Source of the DNA: Enterobacterales bacterium
GTDB lineage: Bacteria; Pseudomonadota; Gammaproteobacteria; Enterobacterales; Enterobacteriaceae
Assembly (NCBI GenBank): GCA_015654745.1
Contig: JAATGH010000353.1
Span: 1 to 53,662, forward strand
Reading direction: 5' to 3'
Length of the DNA stretch: 53,662 nt
Part shown: in pieces, positions 8,156 through 17,565 of the stretch
How positions within the stretch are numbered: the stretch's first letter is position 1
Layout: each line of letters starts with the position of its first letter
Translations under genes and position numbers: made by a program
Notes under the pieces: model-generated
Seen by the model: only the letters and a program-made list of their open reading frames with translations
Databases searched by the model: none
What the model was told of the DNA's origin: nothing

Positions 8156-8930
8156 CGTCGCTGTCTCCCAGATAGGCCCGGATCACCGCCGGTTGGCGTC
8201 GAACCGACTCCGGCGCGCCTTCGGCGATGACCTTGCCGTAATCAAGTACGGTTAACCGGTCGCAGATTTCCATCACCAATTTGACATCGTGTTCGATCAG
8301 CAGCAGCGTTTTGCCATCCGCGCGGATGCGTGCCAACAGCTGACGCAGTTCGACCTTTTCCGCGGCGTTCATCCCGGCGGCGGGTTCGTCCAGAGCCAAC
8401 AGCTTTGGGTCGGTAGCCAGCGCCCGGGCGATTTCCAGCCGCCGCTGGTGGCCGTAAGACAGATCGCCGGCCCGATAGTCGGCATAACGACTGATGCCGA
8501 CGTACTCCAGCAGTTGATGTGCGCGTTCAAGGGTTTCCGCTTCCTCCCTCCGGGCGCGGCGATGGCGGCTGATGGCCGCCCACAGGCCGTTGCGCGTGCG
8601 CACGTGCCGGCCGACCATCACGTTTTCCAGGACGCTCATATCGTTGAACAGCCGCAGGTTTTGAAAAGTGCGGGCAATGCCGGCCTGAGTGACTTTTTCT
8701 ATTGCTCGCGGCTGGTAAGGCGTATCTCCCAGCATAAATGCCCCCCGATCCGCCCGGTACAGGCCGGTGATCAGATTAAAACAGGTGGTTTTTCCGGCGC
8801 CGTTGGGGCCGATCAGACCGTAAATTTCGCCTTGGTGGATGACCATATTGACGTCATCGACCGCCACCAGGCCGCCGAAGCGTTTACTGACGTTACGCAG
8901 CGTGAGCATTGGGGTAGCAGGCATCAGCAT
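8148..8930 (-). CDS. livG: ABC transporter ATP-binding protein, LivG type
   Basis: The 260-residue ATPase has Walker A GPNGAGKT (41-48), GIARTFQNLRLF in the Q-loop region, the signature LSYGHQRRLEIARAL and Walker B LLALDEPAAGMN. Both the LSYG signature and the AAGMN segment mark LivG instead of LivF. It overlaps livM by 7 nt upstream and livF by 8 nt downstream, so the ATPases are tightly coupled with the permeases. It powers uptake through LivHM. Confidence 0.9.
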   Translation of the reverse strand: MLMPATPMLTLRNVSKRFGGLVAVDDVNMVIHQGEIYGLIGPNGAGKTTCFNLITGLYRADRGAFMLGDTPYQPRAIEKVTQAGIARTFQNLRLFNDMSVLENVMVGRHVRTRNGLWAAISRHRRARREEAETLERAHQLLEYVGISRYADYRAGDLSYGHQRRLEIARALATDPKLLALDEPAAGMNAAEKVELRQLLARIRADGKTLLLIEHDVKLVMEICDRLTVLDYGKVIAEGAPESVRRQPAVIRAYLGDSDDV

Positions 8931-10039
8931 CTGTCGGTGTCTCCTTGGCTATGGCGCGCCGGCCACAAACCGGCCGGACGATAAAGCATCACCAGGATCA
9001 GTGCCAGTCCGTAAAACAGCTGACGAATAATTTCCGGGTCGATAACGACCTGACCGAACAGCGCCTGTTGCAATGGCCCCGTGCTGCCGCGCAGGAATTC
9101 TGGTAACGCGGACAGCAGTAATGCGCCAAGGATCACGCCCGGGATATGTCCCATGCCGCCGAGCACCACCATCGCCAGCACCGCAATGGATTCTTGCAAG
9201 GAGAAGGATTCGGGCGACACAAAGCCTTGGAACGCGGCGAACATCGCGCCTGCGACGCCGCCAAACGCGGCGCCCATCGCAAAGGCTAATAATTTAAAGT
9301 TGCGGGTATTGATGCCCATGGCCCGCGCGGCGTCCTCATCCTCGCGAATGGCCGTCCAGGCGCGGCCAATCCGTGAGCGTTGCAGGCGGATGCAGATAAA
9401 GAGGATCAGCAGGATCAGCGCGGCAAATAGATAGTAATAAAGGTAAAGCGACGAGACGCGCACCCCGAACACGTTGTGCATTCCAGCGAATCTCAGGCCG
9501 AACAGCGAGATGGGATCGATGCCGGAGATGCCTTTAGGCCCGTTGGTGATATTGATCGGCCGGTCAAGGTTGCGCATCAGGATGCGTATGATTTCGCCAA
9601 ATCCTAGCGTCACGATGGCCAGATAATCGCCACGCAGACGCAGCGTCGGCGCGCCGAGCAAGATGCCGAACACCGCCGCCAGTCCGGCGGCCAGGGGAAT
9701 AATGATCGCTATCGAGAGATGCAGTCCACCGGGAAACCAGGTCAGAAGCAGGGGGAACTGCGCGGTCAACTGGGGCGAGGAGAGCAGTGCCGCCAGGTAT
9801 GCGCCCACCGCATAAAATGCAATAAAACCCATATCCAGAAGGCCGGTAAAACCGACCACGATATTCAGTCCGAGCGCCAGCATCATATACAATAGGGCAA
9901 AGTCCACTACCCGTAGCCAATAGTTACCGCCGGCCGGGCCGATCAGCAGAGGGGCGAGCACCAGCCCCAGGACAAATAGCCACATGCCGACGTGAGGGCG
10001 GCGGCGTGACATGGCAAGTAGGGAAGTTATGGTGGCCAT
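8924..10039 (-). CDS. livM: ABC transporter permease, LivM type
   Basis: The 371-residue inner-membrane permease has about ten hydrophobic segments and the family motifs YMMLALGLNIVVGFTGLLDMGF and GDYLAIVTLGFGEIIRI. The cytoplasmic SRIGRAWTAIREDEDAARAMGI loop couples to the ATPase. The start at 10039 has AAGGAAAT upstream. It lies 9 nt after livH. Confidence 0.9.
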   Translation of the reverse strand: MATITSLLAMSRRRPHVGMWLFVLGLVLAPLLIGPAGGNYWLRVVDFALLYMMLALGLNIVVGFTGLLDMGFIAFYAVGAYLAALLSSPQLTAQFPLLLTWFPGGLHLSIAIIIPLAAGLAAVFGILLGAPTLRLRGDYLAIVTLGFGEIIRILMRNLDRPINITNGPKGISGIDPISLFGLRFAGMHNVFGVRVSSLYLYYYLFAALILLILFICIRLQRSRIGRAWTAIREDEDAARAMGINTRNFKLLAFAMGAAFGGVAGAMFAAFQGFVSPESFSLQESIAVLAMVVLGGMGHIPGVILGALLLSALPEFLRGSTGPLQQALFGQVVIDPEIIRQLFYGLALILVMLYRPAGLWPARHSQGDTDRC

Positions 10040-10048
10040 GCAATTTCC

Positions 10049-10999
10049 TTAAGCGCGGTTGGCGATACGTTCGCCCAGCAGGCCGGAGGGGCGGAAAATC
10101 AGGACGGCGATCAGTACCAGAAAGGCAAACACATCCTTGTAATTACTGCCGAAGTTGCCGCCGGTAAGCTCACCTAGATAACCGGCGCCCAGGGATTCAA
10201 TCAAACCCAGCAGCAGACCGCCAAGCATTGCGCCGCGGATATTGCCGATACCGCCCAGCACCGCGGCGGTAAAGGCTTTAATTCCCGGTAAAAAACCCAT
10301 GGAAAAACTGGCGTTGCCATAATTACTTGCCATCATCACCCCTGCCAGCGCGGCAAACGCGCCGCCGAGAGCAAAGGTCAGGGTGATAATGCGATTGGGA
10401 TTAACGCCCATCAGGCTGGCGACCTGGGGATTCTCCGCGGTTGCGCGCATGGCGCGGCCAAAGTGGGTATGTTCGACCAACAGCAGCAAACCGGCCATCA
10501 CCAGGCAGGCAATCACCAAGGTGGCGATACCGGTGCCGGTGATCACCGCCGGGGGGTGCATGGCGTCGCCACGGGAAACGGCGATGGGCGCCATCGGTAA
10601 TAATTGTGGAAACATCAGCGGATTGCGCGACCAGATAAGCATGGCCAGCGTTTGCAACAGCAGCGATACGCCGATGCCGCTGATCAGCGGCGCCAGGCGT
10701 GGGGCATGGCGTAAGCGGCGATAGGCCAAACGTTCAATCGCCATCGCCACGAGGGCGCAAACCGCCATAGACAGCAGCACCGAGATTATTAGCAGCGTAT
10801 AAACCGGCAGACCGGGGAAATGACGCTGTAAAAACGCCACCGTCGACAGCGCGCTCAGCGCGCCCACCATCAATACATCGCCATGGGCAAAGTTGATGAT
10901 ACGCAATATCCCATACACCATGGTATAGCCCAGCGCCACCAGCGCATAAATACTGCCCAGCATGAGTCCATTGATGGATTGCTGTATAAACGTATCCAT
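10049..10999 (-). CDS. livH: ABC transporter permease, LivH type
   Basis: The 316-residue inner-membrane permease opens with QQSINGLMLGSIYALVALGY and contains GILRIINFAHGDVLMVGAL, both diagnostic of LivH. The coupling loop is visible as THFGRAMRATAENPQVASLMGV. It is the first gene of the minus-strand Liv/ATC unit and is divergent from the LysR gene. The ribosome-binding site before its ATG is poor (GGGACG some 10 nt away), so translation may be modest or the start slightly misplaced. Confidence 0.88.
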   Translation of the reverse strand: MDTFIQQSINGLMLGSIYALVALGYTMVYGILRIINFAHGDVLMVGALSALSTVAFLQRHFPGLPVYTLLIISVLLSMAVCALVAMAIERLAYRRLRHAPRLAPLISGIGVSLLLQTLAMLIWSRNPLMFPQLLPMAPIAVSRGDAMHPPAVITGTGIATLVIACLVMAGLLLLVEHTHFGRAMRATAENPQVASLMGVNPNRIITLTFALGGAFAALAGVMMASNYGNASFSMGFLPGIKAFTAAVLGGIGNIRGAMLGGLLLGLIESLGAGYLGELTGGNFGSNYKDVFAFLVLIAVLIFRPSGLLGERIANRA

Positions 11000-11023
11000 A
11001 AGGTGGACGTCCCGAAGTCACAT

Positions 11024-11093
11024 TATTGCGAAAGCAATACCTTAATCCTTTAGTTTTATGAGTAAAATACCGATTAATGATTGTTTATATCAA
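11024..11093 (-). promoter_or_regulatory. Candidate promoter and operator for the Liv/ATC unit
   Basis: On the minus strand, TTGATA (11093-11088) and TATTTT (11069-11064) form a sigma-70-like pair with an 18-bp spacer in an AT-rich gap. Just downstream, TATTGC-GAAA-GCAATA (11024-11039) is a 6-bp inverted repeat in the leader before livH. The divergent LysR regulator probably binds in this 174-bp gap, but no clear T-N11-A box stands out. Confidence 0.35.
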
Positions 11094-11173
11094 AAAAGAT
11101 TGTCATTAATTGTTTGTTTTTAATGTATAAATTAAAAACGAGCACAATTAATTTCGAGGATAATAGTTAATAT

Positions 11174-12109
11174 ATGAAAAAAACAGAACAATATAGCTAC
11201 GCCTCCGGAGACCATCCCGCACCCGCAATGCTCAATGACGATCCCCCCCTGCGGGCGGTACGGGTGTTTGAAGCTATTGCACGTTTGGGCAGCGTAACCG
11301 CCGCCGCTGCGGAACTGGCCATTTCGCCTTCCGCCGTTAGCCACCAGCTCAAGGTGCTGGAAACTTTTTTACAGATGCCCCTGACCGAGCGCCAGGGACG
11401 CAATTTGATATTGCGTAATGAAGGCCGTGAATATTACCGATCGATACGTTCCGCTTTTACCGTGCTGCGACAGGCCACAGAACATGTCAAAGAGCAATCC
11501 GCCTCCAGGCAGGTCACCATCAGCCTGATTCCTTTATTCGGCATGGGCTGGTTTATTCCCCGGATGAGCGGTTTTTTGCGTGAAAATCCCGAGGTTGATA
11601 TTAATGTGGTTTACGCCAATCATCGCAACTACCCCAGCGACGCGGCGGATATTTCCATTCGCTTCGGGACCGGACAATGGCCGGGATATCGCTGCGAAAA
11701 GCTGATGTCGGGCAACATGATTCCGGTATGTAGCCGGACGTTTATCAAATGGCATGGCGTGATCGACACGCCCGATCAACTGGCGCTAATGCCCTTGCTG
11801 CATGACGAAGAGCGTAACACCTGGATGTCTTGGTTCCAGAGCGCTGGCGTTAAGCGTCCGCTGCGCAGCTCCGGACCGCTATTTGAGGATGGGTTGCTGA
11901 CCTTGGCGGCGGTTCAAGCCGGCTTGGGCTGCGCCTTGATGCGTGAACCCCTGATCGCCCCGTATCTGGCCAGTGGCGAATTGATAAAACTCTCTGAGCA
12001 CGCCATCGACGACGGACGTGATTATTATCTCTGTGTCAGACTGGATAGCGAACTTTCGCTCGAAGGGGCCAACCTGCAGAATTGGCTGAAAAGAGAAGCG
12101 GCCTTATGA
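11174..12109 (+). CDS. LysR-family transcriptional regulator, GcvA-like
   Basis: The 311-residue regulator has an N-terminal winged helix-turn-helix (about residues 25-84: RAVRVFEAIARLGSVTAAAAELAISPSAVS) and a periplasmic-binding-fold effector domain with segments typical of the GcvA/AmpR subgroup (IPLFGMGWFIPRMSGFLRENP and ADISIRFGTGQWPG). It is divergent from the Liv/ATC unit, the classic arrangement for a LysR regulator and its target. The start at 11174 is weakly supported; an ATG at 11228 would remove only a non-conserved leader of 18 residues. Confidence 0.85.
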   Translation: MKKTEQYSYASGDHPAPAMLNDDPPLRAVRVFEAIARLGSVTAAAAELAISPSAVSHQLKVLETFLQMPLTERQGRNLILRNEGREYYRSIRSAFTVLRQATEHVKEQSASRQVTISLIPLFGMGWFIPRMSGFLRENPEVDINVVYANHRNYPSDAADISIRFGTGQWPGYRCEKLMSGNMIPVCSRTFIKWHGVIDTPDQLALMPLLHDEERNTWMSWFQSAGVKRPLRSSGPLFEDGLLTLAAVQAGLGCALMREPLIAPYLASGELIKLSEHAIDDGRDYYLCVRLDSELSLEGANLQNWLKREAAL

Positions 12110-12288
12110 CCCCAGCGGATCGCGCAGCAACGCCACATCCATTTGCCCATCCAGGATCCCCAGGCCGCCGCGCTGGCCGGTTAGCCAAAGCGTCTTACCC
12201 TAAATATACTCTTGCGGCAAGCCGCTTCAGCGTGCAAAAGGTCGATCCATGCGCTTCGCTCATACCTCCCGCGGGACGACGTAAAAGT

Positions 12289-13158
12289 TTACTGCTGGTG
12301 TTCGCGGCCCTGCTGGTCGAGCTGCGCGAACTCTTCATCGGTCAGGGTCAGGTTCGCCGCCGCCACGTTTTCCTCCAAATGCTTCACGCTGCTGGTGCCG
12401 GGGATGGGCAGCATTACCGGGCTGCGTTTCAGTATCCATGCCAGGGCGATTTGGCTGGGAGTAGCGCCTTTTTGTTTGGCCAGCGTATCCAGCAGGGAGC
12501 CGGGTTTGGCCAAGTCGCCCGCCGCCAGGGGGAACCAGGGAATAAAGCCGATATTGTTTTCGGTACAGTAATCCAGCACCGCTTCATGGGTGCGCGTTAC
12601 CAGGTTGTACATATTTTGCACCGACACCACGGGGAAGAATTTTTGCGCCGCTTTGATTTGCTGAACATTTACTTCGCTTAATCCCACATGACGGATCAAA
12701 CCCTCTTTTTGCAACTGCGCTATGGCGCCGAACTGTTCATCGGCCGGCACTTTCGCATCGATGCGATGCAGCTGCCACAGGCCGATTTGCTCAAGTCCTA
12801 ATTTACGCAGGCTCATCAATATGGCCTGGCGCAGATACTCCGGACGGCCCACCGGCTGCCAGATATTCGGTCCGTGACGAGTCAGGCCGCCTTTGGTGGC
12901 GATGAGCAGGCCGGTATAAGGATGGAGCGCTTCATGAATCAGTTGCTCGCTGACATCGGGACCATAACTATCGGCGGTATCGATAAAATTGACGCCCAGT
13001 TCAGGCAAACGTCGCAGGGTGGCGAGACAAGCTTCCCTGTCTGCCGGTTCCCCCCAGATACCCGCACCGGTGATGCGCATCGCGCCAAAACCGAGACGGT
13101 TAATGGTAAAATCCCCGAGCTTGAATTGACCAGATGCGGCTGCGTTAATCGTACTCAT
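12289..13158 (-). CDS. Aldo/keto reductase, YdbC/PdxI-like
   Basis: The 289-residue NADPH-dependent reductase has the AKR catalytic tetrad visible as D60, Y65 ([11 protein letters not shown]), K89 (ATKGG) and H131 (LWQLHRID). The NADP site lies near [18 protein letters not shown]. Overall layout resembles E. coli YdbC (PdxI), a pyridoxal reductase, but the natural carbonyl substrate is not determined. It converges on the LysR gene and is divergent from the DadA-like gene. AAGGAA lies before the ATG. Confidence 0.85.
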   Translation of the reverse strand: MSTINAAASGQFKLGDFTINRLGFGAMRITGAGIWGEPADREACLATLRRLPELGVNFIDTADSYGPDVSEQLIHEALHPYTGLLIATKGGLTRHGPNIWQPVGRPEYLRQAILMSLRKLGLEQIGLWQLHRIDAKVPADEQFGAIAQLQKEGLIRHVGLSEVNVQQIKAAQKFFPVVSVQNMYNLVTRTHEAVLDYCTENNIGFIPWFPLAAGDLAKPGSLLDTLAKQKGATPSQIALAWILKRSPVMLPIPGTSSVKHLEENVAAANLTLTDEEFAQLDQQGREHQQ

Positions 13159-13181
13159 GATGTGTTCCTTATGATGGGGAA

Positions 13182-13193
13182 GAGCAATTGCTC
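13182..13193. promoter_or_regulatory. 12-bp palindrome upstream of the aldo/keto reductase
   Basis: GAGCAATTGCTC is a perfect 12-bp palindrome 24 nt before the reductase start. It sits in the 464-bp divergent gap 13159-13622 that otherwise shows no gene. It is a candidate repressor site; short palindromes can arise by chance. Confidence 0.3.
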
Positions 13194-13622
13194 AAACGGC
13201 CCGACAGCGGCGGGTGATAACGTTTTATACTCACTGGCCGACGCGTTAATGTAGCCTGCGTCATCGTTTCCAACCTGGCGGGGAGTCGTCTGCGGGTGTT
13301 GCATGCTACCGGTCTAAGGTCAAGCCCCGCCATCCGATGCCGCCTGTGATGAAGGCCGACAGTGCCACCGTTTAATACTAGCTTTCCGAACGGGCAGGGG
13401 AATGACAATGCGTGCCGTTGCCGAGTCGGCGGCATTACGCCTTAGTTGCGCCGATTGCGCGAGGCGAGGGCAGAACAGCGACATTCTGTTGCCGGCCGCA
13501 ACTCAATGTTTGGCTAAACGATAAAAACGACTATCTACAGATTATTATGTACGTTGACAACCCGAGCGAAGATCTTGAGTTTAGTCGGCATCGTGCAGGC
13601 CAATAGAGGTCAACAGTCTAAC

Positions 13623-14876
13623 ATGAAAGTGGTGGTTCTCGGTGCCGGCGTCGTGGGCGTGACCAGCGCATGGTATCTTTATAAACAGGGATTCGAGGTT
13701 GAGGTGGTGGATCGCCGGGCGGCGGCGGGACTCGAAGGCAGTTTTGCCAACGCGGGGGCCGTTTGCCCAGGTTTTTCAGGGCCTTGGGCTGCTCCGGGGA
13801 TGATGGCGAAGGCGTGCCGTTGGCTGTTCGAGGCCCAGGCGCCGCTAAAGTGGCATCCCCAGTTCAGTTTGGCGCAGTGGCGCTGGCTATGGCAGTTTGC
13901 CGCCAACTGCTCTTTGGAACGTTACCAGGTCAATAAAGTTCGCATGCAGCGTATTGCCCACTATAGCCAACGGTGCCTGCGGGCTTTGCAAACGGAAACC
14001 GGATTAGATTACCAGCAATCGGCGCAAGGAGTACTGCAACTGTTCGGCAATGAACAGGAGTTCGCGGCGGCAAGCCGCGCCTCGCAGGTTCTGACGCGCT
14101 TTGCGGTGGCTCATCGCCTTGTGGATGCCCGCGAGGCCAGGAGGATTGAACCCGCGCTGGCGGACGCCTGTTTACCTATCACCGGCGGGCTGTACCTGCC
14201 TGATGATGAGGCGGGCGACTGTGCTCTGTTCACCCAGCGCCTGGCGGACTGGCTAAGCCTCCATGGGGTAACCTTTCGTTTTAACACCCAGGTAAACGCA
14301 CTCCGGCTGGATGATCGCCATCGGGTTAACGGCGTGCTAACCCACGGCGCTGCGCTTGATGCCGATGCGGTGGTGGTGGCGCTAGGCTGTTTTTCCGCGC
14401 CGCTGCTGGCATCGGTGGGGATCCGGTTGCCGATCTATCCGGTGAAAGGCTATTCCGCTACGTTGTCCATTCACAATAGCGCGGCGGCGCCCCAGGTCTG
14501 CGTAATGTATGAGCATCATAAGGTCATGGTGACCCGTCTAGGCGATCGTTTACGCGCGGCGGGTATCGCTGAAATTTCAGATCATGACACCCGGCCCGAT
14601 GACCAAAAATGCGCTTTTGTCGCGTCGATCGCGCGTGGTTTATTCCCCGACGCCGGGGATTACCGCACTTTTCAGCCATGGTGCGGGCTGCGCCCCATGA
14701 CACCGGATGGACCGGGTTATGTCGGGGCAACGCCGCTTGCCGGGCTTTTTCTGGCCTGTGGACAAGGGACTAGCGGCTGGACGCAGGCGGCCGGGATCGG
14801 GCGAATTGTTGCCGATGTGATCGCGGGTAATACGCCGGATATCGATTTAACCGGATTGACCATGGCGCGGCTTTAG
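13623..14876 (+). CDS. FAD-dependent D-amino acid dehydrogenase, DadA-like
   Basis: I start at 13623 because the dinucleotide fold begins immediately (MKVVVLGAGVVGVTSAW; GxGxxG at residues 7-12). The 417-residue length is near DadA's 430. The DAO-family C-terminus is visible (FQPWCGLRPMTPDGPGYVGAT and ACGQGTSGWTQAAGIGRIVADVI). Such enzymes oxidise D-amino acids at the membrane, passing electrons to quinone. Neighbours do not fix the substrate. A GAGG lies about 14 nt before the ATG, so translation initiation is not optimal. Confidence 0.82.
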   Translation: MKVVVLGAGVVGVTSAWYLYKQGFEVEVVDRRAAAGLEGSFANAGAVCPGFSGPWAAPGMMAKACRWLFEAQAPLKWHPQFSLAQWRWLWQFAANCSLERYQVNKVRMQRIAHYSQRCLRALQTETGLDYQQSAQGVLQLFGNEQEFAAASRASQVLTRFAVAHRLVDAREARRIEPALADACLPITGGLYLPDDEAGDCALFTQRLADWLSLHGVTFRFNTQVNALRLDDRHRVNGVLTHGAALDADAVVVALGCFSAPLLASVGIRLPIYPVKGYSATLSIHNSAAAPQVCVMYEHHKVMVTRLGDRLRAAGIAEISDHDTRPDDQKCAFVASIARGLFPDAGDYRTFQPWCGLRPMTPDGPGYVGATPLAGLFLACGQGTSGWTQAAGIGRIVADVIAGNTPDIDLTGLTMARL

Positions 14877-15036
14877 CACTTAGTCGATTTAATACCAATG
14901 GTTGCTAAGGTCGTTTACCCATGATGTGGCGACCGGGTGATTATTATGAAAAAAAGGCAAATTATCGATGACGGAACCCCGTGGGAGGGACTGGTGAATC
15001 CCCAGAACCCGCGCATTCGGCAATTTCCCAATATTA

Positions 15037-15215
15037 TGACACCACGTTGAGATGACATCATTTTCCCAAGGTAAGGGTATATTCCCGGTGGTATGAATAC
15101 GGATGAATCTACCTTTTTTCTATTAACATAAAAATTACATTCCAATCACACTTGCCGAGATTATGCGGGGGGATAATGGCGGTTATACAAAAATGCCATA
15201 GCCAACGTGGTGTCA
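15037..15215. repeat. Widely spaced 13-bp inverted repeat in an intergenic region
   Basis: TGACACCACGTTG (15037-15049) reappears in exact reverse complement at 15203-15215. It lies inside the 437-bp gap 14877-15313 between the DadA-like and second LysR genes. The roughly 153 bp between the arms hold no convincing gene. It may be a small mobile-element remnant or paired regulator sites for LysR; no target duplication is apparent. Confidence 0.35.
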
Positions 15216-15313
15216 GAGTAAACCTTTGATAGGCCTCACGGTTTAGCGCTTGGCTCTGAAGTAGGATAAGGGCATGTGAAAATAGGCTTATTATTCAGGT
15301 CGAGAGAAAATTT

Positions 15314-16210
15314 ATGGAAATACAGCTTTTGCATGAGTTTATTTCACTGTCGAAAACGCTGAATTTCAGCAAAGCCGCACAGAAAATGAATATCACGCAG
15401 CCGGTACTCAGCCGGCATATGAAATATTTGGAAGAATACTTCGAGGTTAAGTTTTTTAATCGCGACACTCATAAAGTCGAACTGACCACCGCCGGAAAAT
15501 TATTTTCCGAAGAAGCGGGTAAAATCGTATTTCAATATGAAAGCGCATTATCCACCATCAACTCGTTTACCGGCAAAAGCCGGCGCCGGCTGTCCATTGC
15601 GTTCCTTGGGGAGGCTATCCAGAAAGTCCTCATCACATTCTTAACGCAGTTTCGCGCCAAGCATAGTGATATCGCTATCGAATGTTGTGATTGCGAGCTG
15701 GATGAAGCGTTATCCCTACTGGAAAATCGCACCAGCGACGTGGGCTTTTTGATTAGGCCTAACTCTATGATAAACGAAACAAAATACTGCACATTGCCTT
15801 TCCATACCGATCCACTGTGCGTGGTGGTGAATAAGCGCCATCCCTTGGGTGGTCGCAGCCATATTTCCCTGCGTGAAGCCGCAGAATGGCCGGTGATACG
15901 CGTTGAACCCAGGGAGTTTCCCTTATCGGAAATGTACAGCACCCGGTTTTTTACTATCCATAATATCCCATTTACTCTGGATAGAGAGTATCCCAACCTC
16001 AAAACCTGCTGTTTCAATCTGGAATTCTCCGATCGCGTAATTCTATTAATGCCGAAACATCGGGAATATCTGGCCGGGGATAACCTGACCCTGCTCGAGG
16101 TTACCGATGAGGATTGCTGGTTCAACCTGGAGCTGGTGTGGGATATCAAAAATACTAACCCCGCGGTCGCTACTTTTCTTAAGGAGTTCAAGTCATTTAT
16201 AAAAACCTGA
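15314..16210 (+). CDS. LysR-family transcriptional regulator
   Basis: The 298-residue regulator has an N-terminal helix-turn-helix (residues 1-60: LHEFISLSKTLNFSKAAQK then ITQPVLSRHMKYLEEYF) and a LysR effector-binding domain from about residue 90. The start has GAGAGAAAATTT upstream. It lies 457 bp before the beta-keto-acid catabolic genes on the same strand and is the best candidate for their regulator. Its 3' end lacks a clear terminator. Confidence 0.85.
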   Translation: MEIQLLHEFISLSKTLNFSKAAQKMNITQPVLSRHMKYLEEYFEVKFFNRDTHKVELTTAGKLFSEEAGKIVFQYESALSTINSFTGKSRRRLSIAFLGEAIQKVLITFLTQFRAKHSDIAIECCDCELDEALSLLENRTSDVGFLIRPNSMINETKYCTLPFHTDPLCVVVNKRHPLGGRSHISLREAAEWPVIRVEPREFPLSEMYSTRFFTIHNIPFTLDREYPNLKTCCFNLEFSDRVILLMPKHREYLAGDNLTLLEVTDEDCWFNLELVWDIKNTNPAVATFLKEFKSFIKT

Positions 16211-16510
16211 GTTATCACTGGCCCCGAGCGCTTCTCCCCGCAATGATTTTGATAAAAAAATCGATTGATTGATCCGCTTACGTTGACATTCTCTGGATAC
16301 ATTTCCTGGGAATGGTTTTGTTGTTGTATTTCTATCCATCCTTACCGCTATATTCATTAATTATGCGTACTGACTTATTTTCTTCACTCTCACCCCCATT
16401 CGGCTAAATTCTGTTTATGCCTGGATTGCAATGTATTTTTTGTTTTTGCGATCCAGTCGTAAATATTTTTAAAATAATTGTCCAATCCAAGAGCCTGCCT
16501 GTACCCATAG

Positions 16511-16533
16511 GGTTATGTCATGATGACATAACC
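16511..16533. promoter_or_regulatory. 23-bp near-perfect palindrome upstream of the BKACE operon
   Basis: GGTTATGTCAT and ATGACATAACC form 11-bp perfect arms around a single central G. It lies 135 bp upstream of the cleavage-enzyme gene in the 457-bp gap 16211-16667. The inner part fits T-N11-A, the usual LysR box. I see nothing else coding in this gap. Confidence 0.55.
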
Positions 16534-16667
16534 GAAAGCGGGAAAAGAATTTCGATTCGTTTTCAGTAGATGATAATTTACTGACACCCACACTTATTTC
16601 TCAAACAACACTATTCCATCTTCTGAAATAGAAATATGACGAAGATGAATAACTCTGGAATTGACAA

Positions 16668-17507
16668 ATGAATACTGGAAACGACGTTATTATTTCTGCG
16701 GCCCTGACGGGGGCGGTGACTCCCAAGGATATCAATGAGTTTATTCCATTGTCCCCGGAGGAAATTGCCGAAAGCGCCTATCGCTGCTGGCAGGCGGGGG
16801 CCGCGGTCGTGCATTTGCATATGCGCGATGAGCAGGGTCTAGGCACCATGTCCTGTGAAAAGTTCGCCCGTACCATCCGCCTGCTGCGCGAGCACCGCGA
16901 CTGCGATGTCATTATCAATTGCACCACCTCCGGCGATCATCGCGCCAGCGATAAGCAACGGCAGGAGCATGTGTCCAGCCTGGATCACATCGAGATGGCG
17001 TCCTGGGATGCAGGTTCGTTCAATTGGATGCCGGGCGGGGTATTTATCAACTCGCCGCAGTTTTTAGGCAGCCTCGGGGAAGTGCTGACCGAGAGGGGCA
17101 TCAAACCCGAGGTGGAAATTTTTGATGTCGGCATGCTGGGCATCGCCGAGTTCTTTGTTGAGCAAGGCAAGTTGCGCAGGCCATTGCACTATCAGTTCTG
17201 CCTGGGCGTACCGGGGGGGATGCCCGCCACGGTGGAAAATCTGCTTTATCTCGCCACGCACATCCCCGCCGATGCCACATGGTCGGCGTTCGGTGTGGGC
17301 AAACATCATCTGCCCATCCTGTTTGCCACGCTGGCCCTGGGGGGACACGTGCGTGTCGGCCTGGAGGATAACGTCTATTTCAGTAAGGGCGTGCCGGCCA
17401 CAAATCAACAATTGGTGAAGCGTGCGGCCGAGGCGATCGCCCTGTGCGGCAAACAGGTGGCTACACCCGGCAGGGCAAGGCAACTGCTCGGGATTCAGCC
17501 TTTGTAG
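16668..17507 (+). CDS. Beta-keto acid cleavage enzyme (BKACE/Kce family, DUF849)
   Basis: The 279-residue TIM-barrel Zn enzyme is the usual family length. Zn-binding His are visible as H49 and H51 (VVHLHMRD), and the GLEDN motif supplies the expected Glu/Asp near residue 231. LGVPGGMPAT and VGKHHLPI are further family marks. Members condense a beta-keto acid with acetyl-CoA, releasing acetoacetate and a new acyl-CoA. In lysine-fermenting Kce the TGAE motif provides a pocket Glu; here it reads TGAV (V17), so 3-keto-5-aminohexanoate is unlikely. The next genes process acetoacetate, in line with this reaction. Confidence 0.85.
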   Translation: MNTGNDVIISAALTGAVTPKDINEFIPLSPEEIAESAYRCWQAGAAVVHLHMRDEQGLGTMSCEKFARTIRLLREHRDCDVIINCTTSGDHRASDKQRQEHVSSLDHIEMASWDAGSFNWMPGGVFINSPQFLGSLGEVLTERGIKPEVEIFDVGMLGIAEFFVEQGKLRRPLHYQFCLGVPGGMPATVENLLYLATHIPADATWSAFGVGKHHLPILFATLALGGHVRVGLEDNVYFSKGVPATNQQLVKRAAEAIALCGKQVATPGRARQLLGIQPL

Positions 17508-17565
17508 GCATTGTTATTCCTGGTGACTCCACGTGGGTTATGCAGGTATGTGAAAGAGGGTGGTT

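Noticed and set aside
12082-12681. A 199-codon plus-strand frame over the end of the aldo/keto reductase gene
   Set aside because: It lies antisense to a gene with a complete catalytic tetrad and has no recognisable domain.
14994-15010. GTGAATCCCCAG resembling the start of an ERIC repeat
   Set aside because: Only the first dozen bases match; the rest of the ERIC palindrome is absent.
14915-15145. A 76-codon minus-strand frame in the gap after the DadA-like gene
   Set aside because: No ribosome-binding site, family motif or neighbour logic; the region looks non-coding.
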